From the IMG/VR virus record IMGVR_UViG_3300032046_006279, positions 1-32,312 of that record: a DNA stretch of 32,312 bases; one strand, 5' to 3'. The notes beneath the pieces are model-generated. The model did no database searches. It was given only the letters and a program-made list of their open reading frames with translations, and was not told the origin of the DNA. Numbering within the stretch: the stretch's first letter is position 1; each line of letters opens with the position of its first letter. This DNA comes from a virus. The position numbers and the translations under genes were made by a program. Below, in pieces: positions 6,731-13,855 of the stretch.

Positions 6731-7708
6731 TCACGCCACCAGCATCGCCGGGGCAAGCGCGCCCGTCTTCTCGCCCTCGTGTCCGAAGGTCACGCCGCTC
6801 TTCACGTCGGCCTCGGCAGGCAGGTCCCCGTCGGTCAGGTAACTGAAAATGTCGCACGCCCCGAGGTCCGAATCAGCGTCCATCACAAGAGCCTTGGACC
6901 CCGATCCTGTCCGTAGCGTGATTTCGACGGTATCCCCTGGGTGGGGGTCGATGTGACTTCTGCTGCAATGCAATGCCACACCGTTCTTGCCGACGGTCGC
7001 CAGCATAGTGTCGCTGTAAATCGTACCTATGTTGTTGTATATCCCAAAACTACCGTTGTCGCCTGCCGTACCGATTATGTTGCCGAACGAGATGAGCGTG
7101 CCATAGTTGTATATCCCGGAACTACCGTCGTCGCCTGCCGTACCGGTTACGTCGCCCTCGATGGACGCGTCCGTCTCGTTGAATACACCAATGCCGTTGT
7201 CGCCTGCCGTACCAATTACGTCGCCCACGATGTGTGCGCCCGTCCCGTTGTAGGTGTACACGCCAGTACCATATGCCGTGCCGTCCGCGACGTGCCCTTC
7301 GGTGATGGTGAGCGTACCCGCAACCCGCAGTCCAAAATCCGCTGCCGGCCCGCCGCCGGTGTAGTTGCCGTCGATGGTCACCTCGGCGCCGCCATAACAC
7401 TCCCAGTACTCATCGACCGTCGTGTAGCAGTCGCCGACGATTTGGAGGTCCTGAAAAGGACCAGCCAAGGAGAGACACTCCATCTCGGCAATCGTCCCAG
7501 CGATGAGCGTGCAGACACCGGCAACAATGAGTATGCCGCTGCCGTTGCCATTCAAGTGCAACGTGCCGGTCGCCCCGATGTCAAACGTCTCATTGCTGAG
7601 AGAGCAGATGTGGTCAATGTAGCAGGTGTCACCCTCTGCCGGTAACACGCCGCCCCACGTCGCCGCCCAAATGATGCCGCCATTCATAACAGTGCGTTTG
7701 ATGGCCAT
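6731..7708 (-). CDS. Repeat-containing fibre/adhesin-like virion protein, 325 aa
   Basis: A beta-strand-rich protein with an N-terminal region MAIKRTVMNGGIIWAATWGG, a middle of repeated beta turns (LTITEGHVADG), and three to four tandem repeats of about 23-24 residues built around GTAGDNG-x-GIYN. Such repeats suggest a parallel beta-helix, as in phage fibres or spikes. A C-terminal domain (IDPHPGDTVEITLRTGSGSK) follows. Its base composition is visibly less GC-rich than the neighbours. It sits between neck genes and the tail-tube gene rather than at the distal end, an uncommon position for a receptor-binding protein, so a head or collar fibre is possible. The following 106-residue helical protein could be its chaperone. 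Function is inferred from fold-like features only. Confidence 0.72.
   Translation of the reverse strand: MAIKRTVMNGGIIWAATWGGVLPAEGDTCYIDHICSLSNETFDIGATGTLHLNGNGSGILIVAGVCTLIAGTIAEMECLSLAGPFQDLQIVGDCYTTVDEYWECYGGAEVTIDGNYTGGGPAADFGLRVAGTLTITEGHVADGTAYGTGVYTYNGTGAHIVGDVIGTAGDNGIGVFNETDASIEGDVTGTAGDDGSSGIYNYGTLISFGNIIGTAGDNGSFGIYNNIGTIYSDTMLATVGKNGVALHCSRSHIDPHPGDTVEITLRTGSGSKALVMDADSDLGACDIFSYLTDGDLPAEADVKSGVTFGHEGEKTGALAPAMLVA
7037..7226 (-). repeat. Tandem 69-72 bp repeats inside the fibre-like gene
   Basis: The segment beginning GTCGCCTGCCGTACC (plus strand) recurs at 7058, 7130 and 7199, giving periods of 72 and 69 bases, both multiples of three. Each unit encodes a 23-24 residue beta-turn module. 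Unit borders are approximately 7037-7084, 7109-7156 and 7181-7226. A fourth, degenerate unit can be read upstream in the coding direction (GTAYGTGVYTYNGTG). Such in-frame repeats can change number by recombination. Confidence 0.8.
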
Positions 7709-7711
7709 GCG

Positions 7712-8032
7712 TCACCTCACCATCTCGCCGTCTGCCAGTTTCCCTTTCTCGACGAGGTCCACCCTGACTTCATCGACCACGGCTGCAATCGCCGGCTCGG
7801 CGAGCCGAGCAGCGACGCGGGCTTGTTCGACGAGCAGTTGCTCGGCCCGATGTTTAGTCTGACCTGCTTCCATCTCGGCTCGCTGCTCTGGGGTCAACTG
7901 CGCCAGTCGGGCGTCGGTGAGTTCTTTCTGTCGCGCACGGCGGGCCTCGATCTCAGCCTGCTTCTCGGCAGGACTTTTGCGCATCCAGACCAGCATCCGT
8001 TCCTCGGCCGGCGTTTGCGTGGTTAGCGTCAT
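7712..8032 (-). CDS. Hypothetical helical (coiled-coil) protein, 106 aa
   Basis: The protein is almost wholly helical and charged, for example KSPAEKQAEIEARRARQ and LTPEQRAEMEAGQTKH, with no cysteine and no membrane segment. It lies 3 bases before the repeat-rich fibre-like gene and is read with it. Coiled-coil proteins next to fibre genes sometimes act as assembly chaperones or trimerisation partners, which is the best guess here. The chosen ATG (MTLTTQTPAEER) is the only one that keeps the full helical region. No family recognised. Confidence 0.62.
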   Translation of the reverse strand: MTLTTQTPAEERMLVWMRKSPAEKQAEIEARRARQKELTDARLAQLTPEQRAEMEAGQTKHRAEQLLVEQARVAARLAEPAIAAVVDEVRVDLVEKGKLADGEMVR

Positions 8033-8048
8033 GGCTTACGGCCTCCCA

Positions 8049-8429
8049 CTATTCGGCGCTGAAGGTTTGGACGGCGAGGGTTTTCGAGCCGCTCGCACAG
8101 ATGGCATTGATGGCGAGTCTTGCACGCCCCGCCGTGAGAGAAACGGCCCCGCCGTTGGCGGCCAACGGGATGCCCTTGTCCGCCTCGGCATCGGTTCCGA
8201 CGGCCACGTCGATGCGCTCGTCGCTGAGGTTCGTGAGCACGACGGTGTGCCGAGCGGCATCAGCGGCCAGGACCACGGTCGTCGTGGCCCCGACCAACAC
8301 GTTCGCCACGGCCCCGGCGTTGATGGTCCCACCCACAGCCGCTTCGGCGGCGATCAGGGCCTTCTCGGCCAGCGGCCGGTTTTGGGCGTCCGTCTCAAGG
8401 TCCACCGAATGGAGCCAGCGTCTGCCCAT
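8049..8429 (-). CDS. Small beta-rich virion protein, 126 aa
   Basis: The middle and end (VVLTNLSDERIDVAVGTD, GIPLAANGGAVSLTAGR, ICASGSKTLAVQTFSAE) match the small beta-sandwich type of phage protein often found as a fibre-base or decoration component. In these, a polar 'TNLSD' turn and a closing 'AICASG' strand are common. The first 40 residues are Ala-rich helix. It lies between the tail-terminator-like gene and the helical protein, 4 bases after the former. Its exact place in the virion cannot be told from sequence. Confidence 0.62.
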   Translation of the reverse strand: MGRRWLHSVDLETDAQNRPLAEKALIAAEAAVGGTINAGAVANVLVGATTTVVLAADAARHTVVLTNLSDERIDVAVGTDAEADKGIPLAANGGAVSLTAGRARLAINAICASGSKTLAVQTFSAE

Positions 8430-8432
8430 CTC

Positions 8433-8861
8433 TCACCTCACCACACGCAGCGTCAGCGTCAGCACGCTCGTGAATTGCCTGAGTTCGTCCATGTGCTCCG
8501 GGGCATAGACGGGCGCGTGCTCGGTCTTCGTGCACGCGGCCTCGGGATACGACGCGAGGCGCCCCGCGCGAAAATGATCGGCGATCTCCTCGACGAGCCC
8601 GACAAGCGGATCGAGTTCCGCCGCGTCCCCAGTCTGGAACTTCTTCTGGACCGCCACGTCCACCTGGTACTCGAACTGGCTGCGGCTCCGGTCGGCCCGC
8701 TCGACGGTGACGCCCTTCGGCACGACCGTCACGTGCAGCGCCGCCATGTCCTTCAGGTCGAAGATCGGGCGGTAGTGCCGCTCGGCCGTGAGCGGCATGC
8801 TCCAGGAGCCACCGTTAAGTTCCTGGACGACCGCGTCCGCGATGTCGGTGATCACAGCCAC
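8433..8861 (-). CDS. Putative tail terminator / neck completion protein, 142 aa
   Basis: Small alpha/beta protein with MAVITDIADAVVQELNGG at the N-terminus, a strand pattern DMAALHVTVVPKGVTVER, and helix ELDPLVGLVEEIADHFR, ending with FTSVLTLTLRVVR. This arrangement of an N-terminal helix, then strands, then an 'L-x-x-x-EEI' helix, resembles tail-terminator or minor-tail completion proteins that cap the tail tube. Gene order (after neck proteins, before tail proteins) agrees. The family call is tentative; I remember similar planctomycete phage proteins listed as hypothetical. Confidence 0.6.
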   Translation of the reverse strand: MAVITDIADAVVQELNGGSWSMPLTAERHYRPIFDLKDMAALHVTVVPKGVTVERADRSRSQFEYQVDVAVQKKFQTGDAAELDPLVGLVEEIADHFRAGRLASYPEAACTKTEHAPVYAPEHMDELRQFTSVLTLTLRVVR

Positions 8862-8871
8862 TGAAGGTCCC

Positions 8872-9042
8872 TTATTTCACAAGCGCAACGAGGAGCGAGA
8901 GCACCGCCCCGAGCGCCGCCGCCAAGGCCGTCATCGTCACCGCCCAGTGGTGCCGTAGGTGGTTCGTCATACAGCGGTCGAGTTTTTCGACCCGCTCGTC
9001 GATGCGAATCAGCAGGTCATGGTCGTTCGGCTCGCCCATCAT
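8872..9042 (-). CDS. Small single-pass membrane protein, 56 aa
   Basis: A short gene between the two neck genes. It opens with two ATG codons and overlaps the upstream stop as ATGATG. The product has a polar, charged N-terminal half (LLIRIDERVEKLDRC, a short amphipathic helix) and a C-terminal membrane helix (AVTMTALAAALGAVLSLLVA). This 'coil then membrane helix' layout is like XhlA-type or small phage membrane proteins. The tight coupling on the upstream side supports real translation. Function unknown; a holin accessory role would be a guess. Confidence 0.6.
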   Translation of the reverse strand: MMGEPNDHDLLIRIDERVEKLDRCMTNHLRHHWAVTMTALAAALGAVLSLLVALVK

Positions 9043-9404
9043 CCCGTCTCCGTGCCCACGAGTTTCGTGTGGATGCGAAGGAGCGTCTTCGCGCCGTCCG
9101 AGTACTGAAAGTGCCGTCGGCCCGGCGGTCCCAGGACCTCGTAGGTGCAGTCGTCCGGGGCCTCAATCCGGTCGCCCGGGCGCGGCAGGCCCAGCGCGCC
9201 CAGCGCCGCCGTCGGCACGAGCCAGTCCCACGTCTCGAACTCCACCAGGATCCCCGTCCCATCGTCCACCTCGCCCGTCCGGTAACTTCGCCAGGCGGTC
9301 GCCTCGACGGCGGTTTCGCCCCGCCGGTAGGTGACGGCCACGCCGCAGGCGCCCGCAAGCGTCGCGGCAAGGGCGGCCGTCGCGTCGGCAAGTGCGTCCG
9401 GCAT
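9039..9404 (-). CDS. Putative neck/head-completion protein, 121 aa
   Basis: The ATG opening MPDALADATAALAATLAG is chosen because an AGAGGG ribosome site precedes it and the upstream codons only shadow the cement gene. An Ala-rich N-terminal helix leads into a beta domain (VEATAWRSYRTGEVDD, WDWLVPTAALGALGLPRPGD, YEVLGPPGRRHFQYSD). The 'P-x-x-GD-x-I' and 'Y-x-V' pattern resembles small head-closure (stopper) proteins of siphophages. It follows the capsid cement gene and precedes tail-joining genes, consistent with that role. Assignment by position and pattern only. Confidence 0.58.
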   Translation of the reverse strand: MPDALADATAALAATLAGACGVAVTYRRGETAVEATAWRSYRTGEVDDGTGILVEFETWDWLVPTAALGALGLPRPGDRIEAPDDCTYEVLGPPGRRHFQYSDGAKTLLRIHTKLVGTETG

Positions 9405-9415
9405 GACCGTTCCCT

Positions 9416-9823
9416 CTACAGAAGCGCCTCGAACGTGAGCGACGCGCCGCTCGCATCGCCCGCGCCCGAGTTGACGGCCTTGACGCGGACGTACCGCTTC
9501 ACGTCCAGCGGCAGTCGGGCCGTGAACGTGGCAGCCGCCGCGCCCGCGCCGCCGGCCCCCGTCTGGACGATGACACCCGGATACAGGTCGGCCGCGGTCC
9601 CGAACGCGGGGTCGTCGTCGTGCTGGACCGAATAGGTCATCGTCTTGGTGTCCGGCAGCTGCCCGGTCGTCAGGGCAGGGGCGCTGACCTTGAACTCGGC
9701 GGCCGCGAGGAAGTCCCCTCGGCTGCCGTGGCCCAGGTCCAGGCCGCTCGAATACACCGTGGCCGCGCCGTTCGGCAGGGCCTTGGTCGCCTTCAGCAGT
9801 GCGTCTTTCACTTGGTAACCCAT
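9416..9823 (-). CDS. Capsid cement/decoration protein (Bbp16-like), 135 aa
   Basis: It opens MGYQVKDALLKATKALPNGAA and continues with TVYSSGLDLGHGSRGDF, then AEFKVSAPALTTGQLPDTK and a run of strands ending YVRVKAVNSGAGDASG. This closely follows the pattern I remember for Bbp16-type cement proteins of Bordetella phage BPP-1, which bind between capsomers as a jellyroll. The gene sits 19 bases after the major capsid gene, as in that phage. The decoration protein stabilises the expanded capsid; copy number should match the capsid protein. Alternative: a generic decoration protein of another fold. Confidence 0.7.
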   Translation of the reverse strand: MGYQVKDALLKATKALPNGAATVYSSGLDLGHGSRGDFLAAAEFKVSAPALTTGQLPDTKTMTYSVQHDDDPAFGTAADLYPGVIVQTGAGGAGAAAATFTARLPLDVKRYVRVKAVNSGAGDASGASLTFEALL

Positions 9824-9842
9824 GGTCGGTTCCTTTCATCCG

Positions 9843-10766
9843 TTACAGGGTCAGGGCCTCGGTGTCGGTGATGGCGTCGGTCGGCGCAATCGGCACGCCG
9901 AACGCCTCGGTCGGGAACGGCGCCGGGGCGCCCGTCGCGTTCGTGGCCGTGCGGCTGTCCTGGAGTTGCCGCAGAGACCGGCGGCTCACCAGGAGCACGT
10001 CCGGCCGGACGCCCACCGGGAACTTCGACAGGAGTTCGGCGACGAGGTCGTCCGTCAGGCCCTTGCCGGCATCGGCGGTGAGTTTCTTGATGCGGCCGAT
10101 GCAGTACCGGCTGGCGACCTGGAGACCCGGGTACGCCAGGAGTTCCTGGACGTAGGCCGTGAACGGGTTGTCGCTCGCGTCGAGGATCCGCTGCTCGGCC
10201 ACGTCCGAGAGTTCCAGGCTCCCGTTGTTCCCGTACACCCAGGTGACGTTCTTCGGGCCGAACCTGAGGGCCCAGGCGCTGGAGCCGGTGCCCGCCGTGG
10301 TGCCGCCGGCGTCCACCACCATGTTCGTCGCATCGTAGGCGGCCAGGAGGCCCGGGAACCCTTTCGCGTCCGCGCCCGTCCCGTAGTAGAACTGCGTGGC
10401 CAGCGTCTGCATGGCCGCTTCGAGGATCGCCGACGCCTCCAGGGCGATGTACGCCTCCGGCCCGTCCTCGTACCGGTCGGCGACCGCCTTGTCGCACTCC
10501 CACCGCGGGTTCAGGATGTACGTCTCGAAGAGGCGGTTCTCATACGTCCCCTTCGTGGCGGCGGTGCCCTCGTTCGCGTTGCGGAACCCGACGGTCGGGT
10601 TGGCCGTCCGCACGAGGGTCTTGTAGTTCAGGCCCTTGATGGTCCGGGCCGGCGCGAGCACGAGTTCCGGATGGGCCTTGGTCGCCTCGTCGATGAGGCC
10701 GACGACGCCGTCGGACCCGTTCGCCTTGGCGATATCAAGCAGCGTGGGCATTGCCATGTGCGTCAC
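9843..10766 (-). CDS. Major capsid protein (BPP-1-like, HK97 fold), 307 aa
   Basis: The protein has the length and features of BPP-1-type major capsid proteins: an N-terminal LLDIAKANGSDGVVGLIDEA, then TLVRTANPTVGFRNANEG, a stretch LNPRWECDKAVADRYEDG, and FYYGTGADAKGFPGLLA, followed by the A-domain-like C-terminal half with WVYGNNGSLELSD. These are hallmark phrases of a capsid family that assembles with a Bbp16-type cement protein, which is encoded next. Its start overlaps the scaffold stop (ATGA). Internal ATGs at codons 4 and 6 are alternative starts. No N-terminal delta domain is evident, in agreement with a separate scaffold. Confidence 0.85.
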   Translation of the reverse strand: MTHMAMPTLLDIAKANGSDGVVGLIDEATKAHPELVLAPARTIKGLNYKTLVRTANPTVGFRNANEGTAATKGTYENRLFETYILNPRWECDKAVADRYEDGPEAYIALEASAILEAAMQTLATQFYYGTGADAKGFPGLLAAYDATNMVVDAGGTTAGTGSSAWALRFGPKNVTWVYGNNGSLELSDVAEQRILDASDNPFTAYVQELLAYPGLQVASRYCIGRIKKLTADAGKGLTDDLVAELLSKFPVGVRPDVLLVSRRSLRQLQDSRTATNATGAPAPFPTEAFGVPIAPTDAITDTEALTL

Positions 10767-11275
10767 TCCTTACTCGGTTTGCATTCGATCTCGGCGGCGA
10801 AGGCCGCGAGGTTGTCGCCGACCTTGGCCTTCAGTTCCGCCCGGCGCTTCGCCCGCGCGTCGTCGCGCTTCTCTGGCTGGAACGCCACAGGCGCCTTCTC
10901 GCCCCGGTCCAGGGCCGCCAGGCGGGCCTTGAGCGCCTCGTTCTCGGCCCGAAGTTCACTGGCGTGAAGTTCCTGGGCCTCGGCGAACGACTTCCCGGCG
11001 GCGAACCACTCGCCGCCCTTCGGGCCGAAGGCGTCCAGGAACTTCTTGCACTCGGCCCGCGCGTCCGCCATCCCTGCGGCGGGCGCCTCGGGTTGCTTCC
11101 CTTCGGCGCTGCTCAGGGCAGGCTTCTCCGCGTCCACGGTCGCACCAGCGACCTCGGCGGGTTTCTCGGCCGCTTCCACGGCCCCAGGTTTCGGGGCCTC
11201 GGCGGCAAGTTCAGGTTTCGGCGCGTCAACAGCCGGCACGACAGGCGCGGCCTCAGCGGGTTTGGGTTTGGACAT
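10763..11275 (-). CDS. Nested scaffold protein from internal in-frame start, 170 aa
   Basis: Codon 207 of the protease-scaffold gene is ATG (MSKPKPAEAAPVVP...), and AAAGGAG lies 7 bases before it, a better ribosome site than that of the full-length gene. The downstream product is the Ala/Pro/Glu-rich linker plus a coiled coil and a basic end (KRDDARAKRRAELKAK), the usual make-up of a scaffold core. The nested start matches the lambda C/Nu3 and related arrangements in which many scaffold copies are needed per protease. The nesting is inferred from the ribosome site; protein-level proof is absent. Confidence 0.62.
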   Translation of the reverse strand: MSKPKPAEAAPVVPAVDAPKPELAAEAPKPGAVEAAEKPAEVAGATVDAEKPALSSAEGKQPEAPAAGMADARAECKKFLDAFGPKGGEWFAAGKSFAEAQELHASELRAENEALKARLAALDRGEKAPVAFQPEKRDDARAKRRAELKAKVGDNLAAFAAEIECKPSKE

Positions 11276-11893
11276 TGCGGACTCCTTTCCTGCGTTCGTG
11301 AACTCGACGTGAATGCTCTCGCCCGGCCCAAGTTCGGACCGGGTGCCCATGTCCGCCCCATACGGGCAGACGGCCACGCCCCTCAGGGGCCACTCGCGGA
11401 TGACGATGCCCGGGCCGGCGAACTGGAAGCCGTTGACCGGCACGGCCTGGCCCTGGGCGACCTCCTCGACCTTGACACCTTCGCCGCCGAAGTAGATGGA
11501 CGCCTCGTAAGGGACGCCCGCCCGGGCCTTGTGGATGATCTCGCTCGCCCGGTCGCTCTCCTTGTAAGGCACGAGCGCCCCCGAGACCTCCAGGCCGTCC
11601 GCGTCGGCGCGGAAATGGTTCAGGTAGCCGATGACCTCGGACGGGTTGTGCACGTAATCCACCGGCAGGCGGTCCTTGTGGAGGCGCATCCCGGCCATGT
11701 CGTGGACCACCCGGCCCCAGAACCAGTGGGTGACCGGCTGGGCGGTCCGGGCCTTCATGCGGATGGGCGCGGACTTTGCGCCTTCGCCGTTGTCGCCGAG
11801 TTCAAACGGGCCGACGACCATCCGTAGCGCGGCCGCCGGCACGCTGCCCGTCCGGCGGGCGGATTCGAGCGTCATGGCGCTCGGCTCAACCAT
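10763..11893 (-). CDS. Prohead protease fused to scaffold domain, 376 aa
   Basis: The N-terminal part (about 1-195) resembles HK97-type/S78 prohead proteases: His82 in DYVHNPSEVIG and Ser132 in PYEASIYFGG are the likely catalytic pair, followed by GVAVCPYGADMGT. From about residue 207 the protein becomes Ala/Pro/Glu/Lys-rich, with a coiled-coil section (ASELRAENEALKARLAALD) as in scaffolding proteins. The protease trims scaffold and itself inside the procapsid. The gene overlaps the portal stop by 8 bases and the capsid start by 4. The ATG at codon 7 is a possible shorter start. The fusion has an internal start giving scaffold alone, as in lambda C/Nu3. Confidence 0.82.
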   Translation of the reverse strand: MVEPSAMTLESARRTGSVPAAALRMVVGPFELGDNGEGAKSAPIRMKARTAQPVTHWFWGRVVHDMAGMRLHKDRLPVDYVHNPSEVIGYLNHFRADADGLEVSGALVPYKESDRASEIIHKARAGVPYEASIYFGGEGVKVEEVAQGQAVPVNGFQFAGPGIVIREWPLRGVAVCPYGADMGTRSELGPGESIHVEFTNAGKESAMSKPKPAEAAPVVPAVDAPKPELAAEAPKPGAVEAAEKPAEVAGATVDAEKPALSSAEGKQPEAPAAGMADARAECKKFLDAFGPKGGEWFAAGKSFAEAQELHASELRAENEALKARLAALDRGEKAPVAFQPEKRDDARAKRRAELKAKVGDNLAAFAAEIECKPSKE

Positions 11894-13286
11894 TGGCGAT
11901 CTCCACGATCTGGGCGTTCGCGGGGGCGACGTTCGTCGGCAGGCCCAGGGATTCCAGGTACTCGTTCTCGGCCGCCAACTGGTCGGCCACGTCGAAGAAG
12001 TCCTTCCCCTGCTGCTTGAGGATGTCCGTGCGGGAGGCGAGACCCGCCCCGATGGCGGCGATGTCGGCGTTCACTTCCTTGAGGGGGTCAATCCACGGGA
12101 TGCCCTTGGCGATCCACTCCCACCGCAGGTCCGCCAGGCCCATCCCGCGCGGGAGTTCGAGGAAGCCGTCTGCGATGAAGAGCCGCAGCCGCCAGCCGGT
12201 GAGGCTATTGAGCATGAGCCGCACATCGTGCCGCTTTACGTCGGCCGACTGCTCATACTGAAGGAGCGCCTGCCGCGCGCCGGAGTAGTTCGTGTGGGCC
12301 TCGTCGAAGAACGAGTACGGGATGTCCAGGCCCTTGAGGGCCGTCTGGATCATCGTCTGCGTGAACGCCTGGAACTCGGTCGAGGGCGACTTCGACTCCA
12401 GGAACTCGGCCCGGTCCCCCGGCTCCAGGTCCAGGAGCACCGGCCCGCGCCCGAAGTCCACCTCATACGCCTTGTCCGGCTGGCCGTCGGCATCGGTATC
12501 CTCGCCCGTGACCGCGCCCAGCGGTTCGACCGCCTCGCGGTAGAACGCCAGGGCGAACATCTGGGCCACCTTCGCCTTCGCCAGGGCGTAGTCGAACCCT
12601 TCGTAGGTGTCCCTGAGCGTGTTGATGGCGGCCGCCAGAGGCGAGATGCCACGCACCTGGTCGAAACGGTCGAAGAACGCGTGATGGACGACGAACTCGG
12701 CCGGGATGAGTCGCTCGAAGGCGAGGTCGCCGCCTGTCAAGGGCCGCTTGCAGACCGCGTACCCCTTCGCCAGGCCGGCCTCGTCCACCCGGACGCCGTG
12801 GACGAACTCGGTGGGGAGGATGCCCTGCGGCAAGCCGCTCGTCGGCGTCTGGACCCGGTCGCCCTCGATGGCCTGGAGGCGGCCGTCGGAGAGTTTCAGG
12901 AAGAACACGTCGCCGTCCACCGTCCGGCGTTCCTCGGCCAGGCGCACGAGGCGGGGGAGGGAATGTCGCGCGGCCACGTCGCAGTTCGCCGGCCGCGACC
13001 ACCAGTCGAGGAGCGCCTCGATGCGGTCGTCGAGGTCCGGGTTGCCCGTCCGCGACTGGAACGAGAAGGTCGAAACGTAGTCGAGGTGCTTGCGGATGGC
13101 CCAGGCGGCGATGGTGAAGTTGCGGTGGATGTCGCGGGAGGCAGAGGTGAGTTTGCGGCGCTGGTGCGCGAGGAGTTCCTTGTCCTCGGAGCGCAGGCGG
13201 CCCGTCGGCGCCTGACGCCGGTTCTTCGCCTCGACGGCATCGTAGCCGAAGAGGTAACGCCTCGCCTTGTGCAGGAATCCCGCCAT
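11886..13286 (-). CDS. Portal protein, lambda family, 466 aa
   Basis: Twelve copies form the ring at one capsid vertex through which DNA is packaged and ejected. Characteristic phrases: ASRDIHRNFTIAAWAIRKHLDYV near the N-terminus, LLDWWSRPANCDVAARHS, VDGDVFFLKLSDGRLQAIEGDRV, VRGISPLAAAINTLRDTYEG and GLDIPYSFFDEAHTNYSGAR. These match lambda gpB-type portals. The start used (MAGFLHKARRYLFGYD) overlaps the gpW-like stop as TGATG; the longer ORF upstream only mirrors the neighbouring gene. It ends 8 bases inside the protease gene. Confidence 0.9.
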   Translation of the reverse strand: MAGFLHKARRYLFGYDAVEAKNRRQAPTGRLRSEDKELLAHQRRKLTSASRDIHRNFTIAAWAIRKHLDYVSTFSFQSRTGNPDLDDRIEALLDWWSRPANCDVAARHSLPRLVRLAEERRTVDGDVFFLKLSDGRLQAIEGDRVQTPTSGLPQGILPTEFVHGVRVDEAGLAKGYAVCKRPLTGGDLAFERLIPAEFVVHHAFFDRFDQVRGISPLAAAINTLRDTYEGFDYALAKAKVAQMFALAFYREAVEPLGAVTGEDTDADGQPDKAYEVDFGRGPVLLDLEPGDRAEFLESKSPSTEFQAFTQTMIQTALKGLDIPYSFFDEAHTNYSGARQALLQYEQSADVKRHDVRLMLNSLTGWRLRLFIADGFLELPRGMGLADLRWEWIAKGIPWIDPLKEVNADIAAIGAGLASRTDILKQQGKDFFDVADQLAAENEYLESLGLPTNVAPANAQIVEIANG

Positions 13287-13486
13287 CAGAATCCACCCAG
13301 GTTGATGCTTGCCGCCTGCGGCCGCGTGCCGGCCTGGCGGGCGACCTCGCGCTTCAGGCGCCGGCACTTCGCCTCCAGGTCCACATACCGCACCGACTGG
13401 CCGTCCACCATCACGCTGTCGAGACCCGCGCTCGTCGCCAGAAGCGCCTCGTACCTTGCCACCTGCGTTTCCGCGCTCGTTGTCAT
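13286..13486 (-). CDS. gpW-like head-tail joining protein, 66 aa
   Basis: A short helical protein (TQVARYEALLATSAGLDSV, SVRYVDLEAKCRRLKREVAR) with the size and position of lambda gpW, immediately before the portal gene. The strand-like 'VMVDGQSVRY' between two helices fits the gpW fold, as do the C-terminal positive residues. The start is ATG preceded by CGGAG about 6 bases away. Upstream of it lies the structured palindrome at 13511-13579, so the head-gene transcript begins or is interrupted there. The stop overlaps the portal start. Confidence 0.7.
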   Translation of the reverse strand: MTTSAETQVARYEALLATSAGLDSVMVDGQSVRYVDLEAKCRRLKREVARQAGTRPQAASINLGGF

Positions 13487-13510
13487 CGCCGCTCCGAATC
13501 TGGCGGGCAT

Positions 13511-13579
13511 GGCCGGGCAAAAAGAAAAGGCCATGCAGGGTGCAGGTCCCTGCATGACCTTGAAGCCTCTTGCCCGGCC
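13511..13579 (-). terminator. Two-tier palindrome; likely terminator/attenuator before the head genes
   Basis: The inner hairpin pairs CATGCAGGG (13532-13540) with CCCTGCATG (13548-13556) around a 7-base loop and extends outward by AAGG/CCTT past one mismatch. An outer pair, GGCCGGGCAA (13511-13520) with TTGCCCGGCC (13570-13579), encloses it. On the minus strand the inner stem is followed within 2 bases by a T-rich run (CCTTTTCTTTTTG), as in an intrinsic terminator. It lies 25 bases before the gpW-like start. It could end transcription from terminase, act as an attenuator, or be a DNA structure such as a packaging-related site. Confidence 0.55.
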
Positions 13580-13855
13580 CGACCGACGGATGATCAGTCC
13601 GCCCGCCGCGCCCGTCGCGTGTTCAGTTGTCCGTCCAGTGATCTATACGGCAGGCAACGGTGAAACGCAATAGTGGAGGGAAAATGTATTGCCGAAGCCC
13701 GGATTCTGCGTTACGATACATACTGGTAGGCGCGACAAGAGACAAAGGGCGGTTAGTTAACCGGGCACCAAAGAGGTTCCGTCTGGAGTCTGGGGTGTTG
13801 GTGTGCCGCGTCCCCCCCATCCCATGTTGTGGCTAGCACAGAAAGGAGCCGAATC
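13580..13855. other. Non-coding stretch between head genes and inverted cassette
   Basis: No gene is supported here. The stretch is less GC-rich than its surroundings, and the reading frames in it lack ribosome sites and coding character. It contains the candidate promoter at 13689-13717 and a short palindrome GGTTAGTTAACC-like element near 13751-13762. It is the upstream leader of the plus-strand cassette. Confidence 0.55.
13689..13717 (+). promoter_or_regulatory. Candidate sigma70-type promoter for the inverted cassette
   Basis: TTGCCG (13689-13694) and TACGAT (13712-13717) are separated by exactly 17 bases and each match the consensus at four of six positions. It is in a non-coding, relatively AT-rich stretch about 140 bases before the first plus-strand gene of the cassette. 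No transcript evidence. Confidence 0.35.

Noticed and set aside
6633-6731. 32-codon ORF coupled to the fibre-like gene stop (MTETETHPVPG...)
   Set aside because: It overlaps as TGATG and ends near the gp10-like start, but the sequence is Gly/Arg low-complexity. Another frame in the same gap (AAAAMAAVADLAEAKEGET) looks more protein-like but has no usable start. Neither could be supported as a gene.
7037-7226. Possible CRISPR or diversity-generating retroelement in the fibre repeats
   Set aside because: The units are in-frame coding repeats with diverged intervening codons rather than unique spacers, and no reverse transcriptase or Cas gene is present in the window.
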